Notes under the pieces: generated by a model | Told to the model about the DNA's origin: nothing | The model's database searches: none | Seen by the model: only the letters and a program-made list of their open reading frames with translations | Part shown: one piece after another, positions 1 through 12,524 of the stretch | How positions within the stretch are numbered: the first letter of the stretch is position 1 | Layout of the letters: each line of letters starts with the position of its first letter | Translations under genes and position numbers: made by a program | Assembly: GCA_905331475.1 (NCBI GenBank) | Contig: CAJNYU010003311.1 | Coordinates: 1 to 64,000 of the forward strand | From: Rotaria socialis | Lineage: Eukaryota; Rotifera; Eurotatoria; Philodinida; Philodinidae | DNA length: 64,000 nucleotides | Direction of reading: 5' to 3'

Positions 1-3000
1 AGATCCAATAAACTTCAAATGTTAAAAGGTTTTATTATCTTATTTTTGAACAAAATATGATCTCACTACACTGAAAAAATAAAACTTCTATTTGATCAAT
101 ATCTAACTGACCGAAATATGTGAGTTCCACATTTTAGCCCCAACGGGGCTGTGCTGACAAGCTTTTTCAAGAAGTTCTTGCCACAGTTTTTATAATTCTC
201 AAGCATTTCAATCTGTCGCAATAGAACTTTGATAAAATATACATCAAAAAATCTTTTATTATCAATCTAGCTAAAAACTCACACTAAGCTGCTCTTGTCT
301 TCGTATTAAGAAAAGGATAAAAATAGGCATCTTGAAAAGATATCTTCATTTTTAAAAATCTTAGCTAACATCTCATCAAACCATGAATAAACTCGAATAT
401 TTTCTAAATTAATCGATTTTTAAACATGTATAATCCTAGAAACGAAACAGAAAACATATATCAAGAAATATTTCTCACTTTCTCAGGCAACCCAGATAAT
501 GAGGACAACTAATTAACAAAAATTCACATTTCTAGCGACATTAGCACGCACATTGGCGGCGATATACATTTCCTGTCATCCAATATATTTACCTTTTAGT
601 TTTATTGGACTGACAGAAAAACTATCAACTTCGCCATAAATATTGCTACGGTTAAGTTGCAATTAAATTTATTTTATTAAATGGCCTCTATAATTTCGTT
701 TCTAAACTTTTTAATCACTATGAAAACAATGTTGGATAGAACATTAAGTTCGCTATAATTTCATATATTTGTTTGATGCCAGACGTCTGGTGTTTTTAAT
801 GTCATACTCAAGTTTAATGATGAAATCATGAATTGAAAAATACTAAATTTATTATAAATCCTAATAGGATATAAATTTTTCTAATATCTTAGATCTTAAA
901 AACTTTCCAGTAGTTAATAGTTTGATTGGAGCCAGGATCGCTAATGTCAATCTTCTTTAGTTATAGTATCGAAGTTGACTATATTTTCTATTTTTCTAAA
1001 AATTCGAAACTCTCGTCTATCCTCTCAAGAAAAATAAGTTGCTGTCTAGTTTTATATTTTGAAGAATAATTGCATGATCAATAGCGTAAATGAGAACAAG
1101 TACCCAGTGTACATAAAAGAAAATTATTTTTGTTAATATGTGAATGTTCTCGAATTTCCACAAAAAGATTCCATTGGTAAAATAATAACCTATTCACAAT
1201 GTATACTACAAAAGCAAATCGTTATCTAAGCGACAAATATTAGAACCTAAATAAATTCAGGTTACGTTGGATCATGATAAAGCTAGAGAATCTTTGATTA
1301 GTGTTCTGAAAAAGTACGAAATAACGATGTTGAAAAAAATAAATATGAAAATAAAAGTCATTGGCATTTGAAAAATAAAAAAAACGTTAGTGACCCAGTG
1401 AATGATGACTGTGGAAATCTATAGTTTATTATTAAGTTTTATTTTTTATAAATCTATTAGTCTAAATTTCTAATCAATATTGATGACATTGACTAACATA
1501 CATTTAATTAACAAAAAGGCAGAAAAATTGCTGATAGTACATGAATATGTTTTCATATTGAATGGAAAAACTACTAGTTATCATACGTCAGAAATTCATA
1601 CGTTAAATTATTCTCTTTTTTTCACTTAATTTACGTTTGATCTTGATTATTACGCTTGTGCAACACCATGTAATGAAGAATCAATATCGATATTCATCAT
1701 TTCTACAGACCCATCCAAACGTTCTTCAACGGTGCTATTATTTATTGGCATTTGACTTCTTTTGCTTTTTTGACACTGCCCGTTTGACTTTTTTCACGGT
1801 CAATCTGGTGTACAGGTAGTGTGTGCCATGAATTTGTTTTTTAAGAATTACTTGCCGAATCTATAGTCTAAATAATGAATGTACATACAGAAAAGATATT
1901 TTGAATTTTGTAATCAATTGCGAGCTGTATCTGATGAGTTATACAAGGCGTCGTACAGTAGAAAGTTACAAGTGACAAATTCTTTTGATCTATTTCAATC
2001 ATTTTTCTGCATTGAAATCTAGCAAATATGCCCCATGAGTGCTCAAGATGTACTATGACGATGAATGAAGATATCTAAACAGAGATCTGTTTTGGTGGCA
2101 AGTACTTGACTCATTGTGCATACTTTTAATTGTATGATATATTTCAATAATTATTGACGTAAAAGTAGAGACTGACACATACGTACTATTGTTATATCAT
2201 GATGCAGAAGACTTTAGAGCTTTTTCTTTAAGAAAAATAAAACTAATAAATATTTTTTTAAATGACATGGTTAATTTCAATGAGACGTTTCTCTACTTGA
2301 CGATATTACCGATAACTCTAATAGATTCATATATTTAAACACCTGATCTCAAAGGAATACAGCCGATCTTCTATTTCATTTCGTGATCTGAGCTTCTTTT
2401 TCATCTCTTGCCACCAGATATAGCGATCTGTCTCTTTAGTAAGTACTATGAGCGAAAATCTAGAACCATTTGAACTAATACCATATGTTATGACCTGTAA
2501 GGTGATAAACGACTTATGGGGAAGTTTCATATATCTATCTTGATTTCAGGGAGAAACATTTTATTTAAAAATAATATATTTTAAGAATAATATTGGTCGT
2601 TTAATTTACACCTTTTGTGCAGAGTTTTCATCATCTTGAAAATAAGACTTCGTGAAGCATTTGATTTTTTTTGACTAATTCGCTGTTAGGAAATCCCAAT
2701 CAATTTTTCTTATTCTTCAACTAGTTTAATTGTTGTATTGAAGGTTCGATAAATGACAATTGATAAAGATATGAACGATAAATTTTATGTTTCAACATGT
2801 AATTCGCTTATAGAACTTTTCAATGTAATTAATAATGGTTTTATCATGTGTTTGTAGCGTATTATTAGGTCGTTTTAGCTGAAAATTGATAAAGCACAAC
2901 ATGGTTTTATTATGAAGATTTCTTTATCATATGATAAACTATTCGTTTCAAATGTGACTAGTTTGCTCGGCACTAGCGAATAACGTTTAACTATTGGTAG

Positions 3001-6000
3001 CTAAAAATGTTACAGTTTTATGGCTTATAATCGTGAAAGGATGTAGAAATATAAAATAGTTTAGATTATCATCTTTGTCCATATAAAAGATAACAGATTA
3101 TTAATACAATCGATATCTTAAATTATAAGAAGACAAATTGAAAACTAAACGAAATGATTTAAGAATAAAACTAACTAATACAGCATGATCAATTAGATAC
3201 GATTTTGTATAAATAAATTATTGTAATAGATATATGACTAAACTATATATAAATACAATTGTATTTAAGGAAGCTCTTTTCTCAGTTGAAACATGAATAT
3301 CAATCTTGATTATTATTGAAATATCTCAATCGAACATCTTTATGACTGTAAATTTGACATGTTTCTTGTGCGATTTATTATTCTAAATCTACTTGACTTA
3401 CTAGTTTCAGTGGACATACATATTTTTGCTACGTTTTAAGAATAATAGATGAAGTTCATTTAATGTAATTTAAAAGTAGATTAGGTTCTATACTATTAGT
3501 CGGTGTCAACACGATGCAGCATATCCTTCATGGTGAAACATGTTTCATATGTAAATAGTAAATAATTAAAGAAACATTCAGTTTTATGATACTATCAGGG
3601 CTATCAACAAATCAACAAGATTAGAAATCAGGCAAAGATTTAGTGAGATGATTAGATAATTTCAGTTAAAATTTAAACTTTTTGAGAAACAGTTTGAAGT
3701 TTTCTGTTGAGAATTACTGAGCAAAAGAAAAAAGTGCAAGTAGGAAAAAGGCAAAATTTTGTCAAAACTGACTCGTTTCCTGTGCCGGACATTCTGAGTT
3801 TTCCTATAATTACAACTGATCGAAGTTTTTGAAAACTTATATGAGTACTTTCTATATAAATACAGAATACTGAAGAATAAATTCATTTAATGATATGAGT
3901 AGAAACTGCCGACGAGACAGGTTTGCTAATCAAAAACAGGAGATAAATAAAAATATAAGTTAAATCTGTTTCTCAGTTTACAAAACATGCCTGCCTAAAG
4001 ACACAGAAAAAGTGATGTTTTGTTAATTTTAATTTCGAAAAATGCAGCAAGATTAAGACCTCGTGCATAGTCTTATGAAACATGAGTCAATAGTATTTGC
4101 AGTTAAAAACAACCCTGAGAATGTTCTATTAATTTGTATGTAAAGAATTGAGTACAAGAGAGTGACATTTGTTGTTTTCTGTCGAAATACATACTATTCC
4201 ATGAAAATTTCTGTATACTTCTCATACTATAAATAAATTTAATATGATTCGCATCAAAAACAACAGCTGCCTTCTCGCGAAAATCCATTTTTTTTAGAAT
4301 TAATTCTCTAATACCATGCTATACAGTAAATATCTTTTGTAAGAAATTCAAGCCTTTGACTGAAACTTATCAACTTACAAGTAATATAAATTAATCACTT
4401 AAATATAATAAAATAAAGACCATGATGACGAAAGAACTACATAAAGAGCCTAGATCAAACAACTTTTCTATTGGCATCTAACGACACATAATCATTTGAT
4501 GACGAATAAGACCGAATACTACTCTTTGATAGAAATGAATTAGTTTTGACTTATTAGTATACAAAAAATATATATTTTCAATGAGACATTCACTTCTATT
4601 TTTATCTTCATTTGTAATTATTATTGAAAAATAATTTAAATTGACAAAGAAACATTATAATCATAATGAATACCTTGTGAATTATATAGGAAGCTTTCGA
4701 ATGAATAGCATTAATCTTCACAGTAATTCATCACACAACATGATATCTTTAAAATTAGCACATCAAAATAATTTTCCATGTTCAACACTGAAATTAGCAA
4801 CATTGATAACGTGTTTATTCCTATATTAACGTATGTGATCTTCTAGTATACTTCTTCGTTTCTAATTGTGCGAAGAAAAAAAAGGAAAATATCATTTAAG
4901 GTCAAAAAAAATCTATTCTTAGTTTAAAATGGAAAAGCCGGGAATCATGCATCTAGCTAATGTAATCTATCACAGATAAATAGCATGAAAACTGAACTTA
5001 AGCTTCTGTTTTGAGATTATGATACTCATTAAACATGCATTTTAGTCTGCTTTACGATTGAATACAATAAATTAATTCAGCAGGTAGACGACGCACATTA
5101 AATTATTTCATAGAAACAGTAAAATATTTTCAAATATGTAAGTAAAAACAATATTACCATTCGAATCTTATCTAGAATAGTGTTGTTTTTCTTTTCAGAA
5201 TATTGTTTTGCTTGTAGTTTTTTCGTATAAAAATCCATTCAAAATCATGTCTAAATCTGTTGAAAAAAACTATCGGACTTCCACAAGACAATCTGTGTTG
5301 ACCTCTTCAGTTATGTGTGAATATATGTGTAGAACATTAAGATAAACATCCTGCCCTGCAAGATGGTATCATCAATATTCTTTGTTTCGACTCAGTTGTT
5401 AGCCTATTTGAAAAATTATCAGATATTTGCCTTATTACAAATATTTAATTCATAAATAAATAATCAAACAAATAGCGAGAGGTCAAGGTTATACATTTTT
5501 CTTTCTGAGATTAAAAAATTATTAACAAATGAGACGAAGGATGTGTAGATTTCTAGAACTAAATAAGATATTTAAAAAAATTGTTATTCTAATGAAGATG
5601 AATGCCAGTCATACAGGCAGAATAAAACCGAATGCCACCACTAGACATCAATCTTTCCATACTAATAATTCGGCGAGGAAAACATAATGGAAAGCAATAA
5701 TCTCTTATGATATTCTCTATTCTTTTCATAGAAACTAATTTTAGTATGTTGCTTCGTCGACTATTCTCAAGTTTAATGATATTTTAAGTGAAAACGATAC
5801 ATGAAACTCATTCTCCAAACGCAAGCATACGGTAAATGATGTTGAAATTGACTCATTCCCTATTTTCTGCTAAACAATGACAACTACATTGCAGAAAAAA
5901 GTATGTCTAGAACCATTTTCGCATGGTCTAATCAACAAAATAATAAGAAAAACATTTAATATTTTCACAAAAACGATGACTTCTCTTAATAATTAAAAGT

Positions 6001-6090
6001 AAGTTCTTATATAGCAGGTATTTAAGATGATCTTCATAGACGAAATACTCTTTTCTTGTTTTAAAATTATATTTTTGACTCAATGGATTT
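1..6090. other. Long gene-free A+T-rich stretch
   Basis: I see no convincing gene here. Open frames are short (about 60-75 codons), lack splice-linked partners and match no family I know. There is no clear tandem array, terminal repeat or RNA gene. The only coding-looking stretch is a 67-codon minus-strand frame at 2327-2530, which I could not connect to any exon. The region may be plain intergenic DNA, long introns of a gene lying outside the window, or old decayed insertions. Confidence 0.6.
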
Positions 6091-6950
6091 TACAGTGGGT
6101 CGCAAAGTTATAGGACATACCTCCTATTTTGAACTGTAAGACTGTACTTTATTTAGGAGGAGTTATATTATTGAGTTATGATTCTTATGTTAATATAGAG
6201 ATATACATCGAGGATCTTTTCTATTAATCAATACCTTTGCTAGAACCTTCCAGATACTTCTTCAGAGATTAATGGACCACCTGCTCAAAAACACATTTTC
6301 TGCTATTAAAAGAGTTTCTATTCTTATTCATGAAACCTACCCATGTTTAAGCCAGATTATCGCTTTCATCGCCAAACTCCTAAAGTTANTGCAAAAAAGC
6401 TGAAATTTATACAGATGATAGGCGTTGATACGCTCTACAAGGGTCATTAGCAGCTCATATTTTAACTTTAGGAGTTTGGCGATGAAAGCGATAATCTGGC
6501 TTAAACATGGGTAGGTTTCATGAATAAGAATAGAAACTCTTTTAATAGCAGAAAATGTTTTTTTGAGCAGGTGGTCCATTAATCCCTGAAGAAGTATCTG
6601 GAAGGTTCTAGCAAAGGTATTGATTAATAGAAAAGATCCTCGATGTATATCTCTATATTAACATAAGAATCATAACTCAATAGTTTAACTCCTCCTAAAT
6701 AAAATACAGTCTTACAGTTCAAAATAGGAGGGGTGTCCTATAATTTGGGACAGCAATTGTTTTTGATTTTTATCAGATTTCTCACTAATATACTTCAGAA
6801 TAAATCTAGTGAATACCAGAAGTAGATACTAGATAACTATCCATACATAAACACCAGAACAACATACCAACATGTAACATCTGGAAAATAAAACAAAGAC
6901 TTGAATTCAAAAATGGGGGGGATGTCCTATAACTTTGGGACCCCTATAAT
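6091..6950. mobile_element. Tc1/mariner-like fold-back element, non-autonomous
   Basis: The left end reads TA-CAGTGGGTCGCAAAG at 6091 and continues into GTTATAGGACAT. The same end appears inverted twice downstream, at about 6728-6755 and at about 6921-6950, the outer one followed by TA. Sequence 6093-6388 is repeated almost perfectly in reverse at 6463-6755, giving a hairpin with arms of about 295 bp around a loop of about 74 nt. TA flanks and CAGT-type termini are typical of the Tc1/mariner superfamily. No transposase frame is visible, so it would depend on an enzyme encoded elsewhere. The single N in the window (6389) lies exactly where the left arm meets the loop, suggesting the assembler struggled with the hairpin. 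Confidence 0.65.
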
Positions 6951-7312
6951 TAGGAAAGCAAGTTTTCCTTTGAAGTTTTAGTCCTACAAAATAGAAGTCT
7001 TTTCACTCGAAGACAAAGATTATTTTTAAACAATACTCTGGTCTCATATTTTTTCCAATCGGAAACTAATGATGTAATTAGATCTTTTGAATCTAGTATG
7101 GAATGCACATGAATTGCTCACAAATTATATCTATAGAAATTAAATTATTCAAATTTAAATTCATAAAAATATACAGAATGTAAATTTCATGCATTGTAAA
7201 TAGTTGACTTTTTTTTTGAAGAACTGAGAAAAGCAAAATTTCATTGTCGTAAGGCAAGCAAAGAAAAACATGCATATCTAATAAAATAACTATTTGATTT
7301 TAATGCGAACAG

Positions 7313-8581
7313 TTACAGTTTATGTAAATGAATTGCATCAACGGTTGATATAACTAATATATTTGTGCTTAGCATTGTAGCACAAGATGGTGATGTATTA
7401 TATTTACATTTTGATTTTAATTTTCCATCATTTGATATATGATGAAGATTTGATGTATTCCAATCAATAACAAGCCATTCATCACTATTAAATAAACAAC
7501 AACGAGCCGCTCGACAATCGTAAGCTATGCCAAGATTAAGTGACCATAGACAATCGAATGTTGTTGCCGTTTTTAATTCGATTAATGTACTTTTTGTTAA
7601 ACGATTATAGATCATTAAAGCTATTCGTTCTTTATTATACATAATATTGTTTATTGTTTCATTTTGTTTACATGTCTGTGGTGGTTGCCAACGTTTTACA
7701 AGTTGAATGGATGGCCATAAAGTAAATTGACATATATTTGAACCCCAATCTTTTGTTGTTAGATATAGGCATGTATCTGAATATGTGCATGACCACCACG
7801 ATAATTTTGGAACTTTTTGTATACGTACAATTGACATTGTATTTTCATCGACAAGATATAAATAATTACGTGTTAAAACAATAAACCGTGCTAATGTTAA
7901 TGACCAACATATATCCAAAATACAGCCATGCGTCCAAAATGTTTCTCTAATCATATTTAATTCTTTATCTAATAAACATAAATTTGAATCATGATGTACT
8001 AATAAAAAACGTTCATTAGCACATAAAATTTTTGAACTTTCATCTATATAATTTATTGTTCTATAAGATGGTGGTATAACAGAAGTATTACATGTATCGT
8101 TTGTTGTTTGAAATTCAATTAAATTTTCGTTTATTTCTAATAAATGTATATTAATTTGAAGATATTTTTCTCTTGTTTTATCGATATCTTGTTCAAGTTG
8201 ACCAGTAATTGTGGTTATGTAATCAATATCTTTAGGTAAAATATCTTGCTTATGAATATGTGTAGCTGTATTTGATCTTATTCGATTGATTTCTTTGCGT
8301 TGTCTATCAATAATTTCAGCAACATGTCGATCGAATTCTCGACATTTTTGTTCATAAAAACGATCGATTAAATGATAACAATCCGAACGCCATTTGTCAA
8401 GTTTTTGTCGAGATTCACTGATCATATTTTCAATATTGGATGTTGCTAAGCGATCATTGAGTGAATTGATGCGATCAGCTAGATCATCTAATGCATTCTC
8501 ATGCTTATCATAATTTTCATCGGATAGATCACATTTTTCTTCGTATTTGCATGTCGTCATGATGGTGCAAAATTGAGGCAT
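7313..8581 (-). CDS. Coiled-coil plus beta-propeller-like protein (TRIM-like, no RING)
   Basis: Single-exon gene of 422 codons. Residues about 20-165 are charged and helical with heptad-like spacing, looking like the coiled coil of TRIM/B-box proteins. Residues about 180-422 are beta-rich with repeating patterns such as LLVHHDSNLCLLDKEL, FIVLTRNYLYLVDE and CLYLTTKD, as expected of WD/NHL-type propeller blades. No RING or B-box cysteine/histidine cluster precedes the coil, so a ubiquitin-ligase role cannot be claimed. The first Met (8581) could be replaced by the Met seven codons later (8560). Similar coil-plus-propeller proteins form large families in bdelloid rotifers as I recall. Function unknown. 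Confidence 0.7.
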   Translation of the reverse strand: MPQFCTIMTTCKYEEKCDLSDENYDKHENALDDLADRINSLNDRLATSNIENMISESRQKLDKWRSDCYHLIDRFYEQKCREFDRHVAEIIDRQRKEINRIRSNTATHIHKQDILPKDIDYITTITGQLEQDIDKTREKYLQINIHLLEINENLIEFQTTNDTCNTSVIPPSYRTINYIDESSKILCANERFLLVHHDSNLCLLDKELNMIRETFWTHGCILDICWSLTLARFIVLTRNYLYLVDENTMSIVRIQKVPKLSWWSCTYSDTCLYLTTKDWGSNICQFTLWPSIQLVKRWQPPQTCKQNETINNIMYNKERIALMIYNRLTKSTLIELKTATTFDCLWSLNLGIAYDCRAARCCLFNSDEWLVIDWNTSNLHHISNDGKLKSKCKYNTSPSCATMLSTNILVISTVDAIHLHKL

Positions 8582-10035
8582 AAAAATCTCGACAACTGAC
8601 TAGAAAACACAATGTAGCTGCTGCTCACATGAGTTGTCAGCAAAAGGCTAGAGAAAAAAGAAATAAATAATGAGATGAAAAAAGTTGTTTAGTATTTTTT
8701 TGCAACGATCTTTATAATGTGAAGACAAGAAAAAAGTATTTTTCTTTTCTTTTCCTTTCTTTTCATGTAGATCGGGGGAACGTCAATGACATATATGTCA
8801 TGTGCTGATAACTCATTAGAAAAGCGCTAGCTAGAGGGCCCATAGGACATACACCTGTCAAAGATAATTTCATAATTAAAAGAATATTTATTTATGTTAA
8901 TAAGTTGATAGATTAGCAGAAATTTTATCTAGTTTTTGGCTGGTATATGGTTAAAGAAATAGGACTCTATCAGATACATACGCATAGATATTTCTTTTTA
9001 TATATTTCTTTTTAAGATTCAACATTTTCTTATGGAATATTGAACTTCTGAAAGCAAAAAAGCCCTTTTAAATGTAGGAAATCAGTCGTTGTTTATTTCC
9101 TAGAGAAAATATTTTTTACGGTTCAACTGGAAACTATCGTACAATTCAAATAGATGAAAAGCAAACTTGTTCTATTGATATATAAAAAAATAGAACTAGC
9201 CATCTGGTAAATTAATGTTTTCTTTTTATCAATACTTATGATGCATGAACTTTTCTATTTGTTGATAGTCTATTGTGTTATGTCATTATGAAACATTGTT
9301 TTATTCATTTTTTAATGCATATATTTATGTTGTCTTGTTTTTCTACAAATTTTTCTCAATTAATTTTAAATTAAGTGGCTTGATGAGTTTTTGATTATGA
9401 GTAATATTATTAAGTCGATAGTCTGTGAACTCATTGTAATGCTGCTTTTTTTTCTTTCTCTAATTATTTCCTTGTTATAAATCTTTTCGTAACCATACGA
9501 ATTTTTACAGCATGATGTTCACATGTATCTTGAAGCATTTGAATGATATTTGCAGCTGACAACATGTATTCTATCTTTGTTTAAAAGAGTACTAGTAGAT
9601 TATGTAGAGATGGCTCTCAGCTGTATTGCTTTAACAACAAAAGTTGTTTTTTTCTTGATAAAAAAATGAGCTTGATATTATTTTTTTTATTATTTAAAGA
9701 AGACAGCAAAAATTGAAAAAGTGATATTTTAACAAGACTATCAATTAATACTTCAAGCAAATAAGCATATTTCTAGTAATTATTATTCAATATAAGTTTT
9801 AAGATGTGATGTAATTGGGGGTCAATATAAACCAATATCTAAAAATGTAGCAATCTATATCTAATTTTAAAATAAATTTATATCTAATGCACGATGAATT
9901 TATATCTAATTAAGAAAATAATGTATCTAATTTTAAAATTTATTTATATCTAATTTATTAAGTAACACTACCTAACAACACAAAGTTATATCCAATTAAT
10001 TATTAAAGTAATAGAAAAAACTCTTGAGGGTGCGG
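8582..10035. other. Intergenic, no gene seen
   Basis: A+T-rich sequence upstream of the coiled-coil/propeller gene. It should hold that gene's promoter, but no element stands out. Near its right end (about 9835-9960) the phrase TTTATATCTAATT recurs several times with spacers, listed separately. Confidence 0.5.
9835..9962. repeat. Degenerate short repeat TATATCTAATT
   Basis: The motif TATATCTAAT(T), often followed by TTAAAAT, occurs about five times within about 130 bp, sometimes truncated to GTATCTAATT. Units are unevenly spaced, so this is a decayed tandem repeat rather than a clean satellite. Confidence 0.5.
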
Positions 10036-10043
10036 GGTGTGGA

Positions 10044-10377
10044 CAGTGACGGCGAAGCCATTGGGACAGGTGAGGCTTGAGCCTCACCTAGTTTTCAGTA
10101 GATGAGGCTCAGCCTCACCTAGATTTCACAATATGAGACTCAGCCTCATTTGCTTTTGTACTGAATATTGCTATTATCTTGTTCTTGCATCAGAGTAGAA
10201 GCAAAGAAAACTAGTTTTCGGTATTTTCCAATCTTCTTTTTTTATACTGACCATTTTTATTTTTACTGAAGTTCAATAAAAAGAAGACTTATTTACTACT
10301 TGATGTTTCTTAAAATTCCACGGTAGCAAAAAAATATGATGAGCCTCACCTAGCTTAATGACGCTCCGCCGCCCCTG
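10044..10377. mobile_element. hAT-type miniature element with perfect 8-bp target duplication
   Basis: The 334-bp element is flanked by identical 8-bp direct repeats GGTGTGGA at 10036-10043 and 10378-10385, the target-site duplication size of hAT transposons. Its ends form an imperfect inverted repeat: CAGTGACGGCGAAGC on the left and, read inward from the right, CAGGGGCGGCGGAGC. Inside, the palindromic phrase AGGTGAGGCTTGAGCCTCACC and variants such as GAGGCTCAGCCTCACCTAG are repeated two to three times after the left end, and once near the right end. It is far too short for a transposase, so it is a non-autonomous (MITE) copy. The intact target duplication argues for a fairly recent insertion. 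Confidence 0.85.
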
Positions 10378-10385
10378 GGTGTGGA

Positions 10386-12524
10386 TATGGGTGTTCTTAT
10401 CTCTCTTCACACCCACACCTACATTTGTATCTCCTAGTGAAAAAGTATAAAATATGATGCATCTACTGTTACTGTCGCCATAAGAATTCGTATTATTCTA
10501 TGTACACATTTTTGAATACACTGTTCATTATTATTCCACTTGATTTGCTAAATAAAGATTCAATAATGAACTAGTTTATAAATAGCAACCAGATATCATT
10601 AATACACGACTTCTGATAACATATCAACTACATCTGTTCGGTGTTGCAATGAACCATCGTTAATACGTCTGTTACATCTATGATAGATCATTGCTAACAT
10701 GTCTATTAGTGTACTGTGGACTTTCCAAGTTTCTATATTTAGAATTCAAAATTGTTTTTGATTTTTCATTTCACAAAACATCTAATCATTTTTTCATATT
10801 AAGTTATAAAAATGCACAATAGATGGCAAAGCGAAACATATTTTATTGATCCTCAAACGGCAAAGAAATATTACTTGAATTTTACTCATGTATTCGACTA
10901 ACTATGTATACGTCGATTTTCTATGAAATTATAGCCATGATCAAATTTTTCACAACGCAGAAACAAATAGAACAATCAAACACAAAATCGTTTATTTGAA
11001 TCTTTATTCGAAACTCGATTGACAATTCTAGTCAATTGATTGAAGCATTTTTATTAGTATTTTATTAGGTAGGAGAAGAAAGAATGTGTATATGATAAGA
11101 GAGATATTTTTTTAATCCTTATATGAAATATTTATTTGATTATTGTTGATGAAATACTGAATATATTAATGGAGAGATATTTTATTCTGCCATACTAATT
11201 AATATGACTAACGACAAGTTGACTGTGCTTTTTTTCAGAAAGAAAATTATTCTATACCAATAATGATAAATGCAATATTTTTATCTAAATAATTTTGTGC
11301 ACGGTTGACTAACTATAGCAATATTAAAAGTTCACTCGAATGAAAATTAAAAATTATTTATCATATTGGCATCCCTCAACGTGCATTATTATATTTATAT
11401 ATGGTTTGAAATAATTATTAGTTTTATTCAAAATTAATCATCGATTTTTCTGACACTATTCAATCGTGAAAGTATATTGGTACTTTGTCGAGAACCTGTA
11501 GCCCATAAAAAAACAGATGCATTTATTATGTATCTAGATATTTATTTACTTTTTTGTCAAAAAACCAATTATCAAGCTTTAGTATCTGTTTCGTTATTTT
11601 AGGATTAAATGTCTTTTAGTGTAAATGTGTCATTTAAAACAAACTCTCCATACATAACACATACTTTTCACTAGAAATTGATCTCTCATTGGTGATTATA
11701 TTCCTCTTCTGGCTTTGAACAGTGTTGTAACTGTATTAATTACTATCTCTTGCAAAATCAACATATTCATCTTATTTCTAATTGTTTCAATGAAATTGAT
11801 GTTCATTATTGATCATAGTTGTGTGTGTATGATATATATATATATATATATATATCTATGTAACTACAACATTTCATTATAAATGAAATGGATTCCACAA
11901 AATAATGATAAAAGCGGAGATGGCCCTTCACTAAAACATGATTGAGTTTAAAATTAAATATACTTTTTTTTTCTGTAGAAAACATGAATACTTCAATGGT
12001 CATCAAACTAATTAAACTTGAAATATGAAATGAATATCAAAAATTTTAATATAATTAGACTTGATGTATGCCTATGTCTATAGATTTTATTGCAACGTTT
12101 TCTTAATTGACATACATTGAAATCAAAGTGACACAACAGAACTTGATGAAACAAAGCAAATATGTTGAACTCAAAAGAAAGTTCCAGCATGGGAAAAAAT
12201 TATTTTCAGTATTTTCAAAACTAGTAATGAAGTTGATATTCTTAAACTCTTCTTCCACGTCTTAGTAAAATATATGACATATCTCATTAGTCAACACGTT
12301 ATTAAAATAAAGTTTATGACTTTTAAGTAAACAAAATATTACTATATATAGCACTAACGTACTATTTCCAACAATATGAAAAGATAATTTCATAATTTAT
12401 TTCATAAAATAACTAATTTTAATTCGACAAGGAAAAGGATATCACACAACAAGTTTGCTTTTCATACGTATGCATATATATATGTACAATTAATTATTCA
12501 TTTAATAAAAACAAAGCTAAAGTA
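10386..12524. other. Intergenic, no gene seen
   Basis: A+T-rich sequence downstream (3') of the kleisin gene. It contains an (AT)n microsatellite at about 11832-11856. Short open frames here are isolated and not coding-like. Confidence 0.5.
11832..11856. repeat. (AT)n microsatellite
   Basis: About twelve uninterrupted AT dinucleotides in intergenic DNA. Confidence 0.9.

Noticed and set aside
2327-2530. 67-codon minus-strand frame with protein-like phrases (TKETDRYIWWQEMKKKLRS)
   Set aside because: No flanking exons, no family recognised, and the rest of the region looks non-coding. It could be a relic but cannot be supported.
6337-6579. 80-codon frame across the hairpin
   Set aside because: It runs through one arm, the N and the loop into the other arm; it is a by-product of the inverted repeat, not a transposase.
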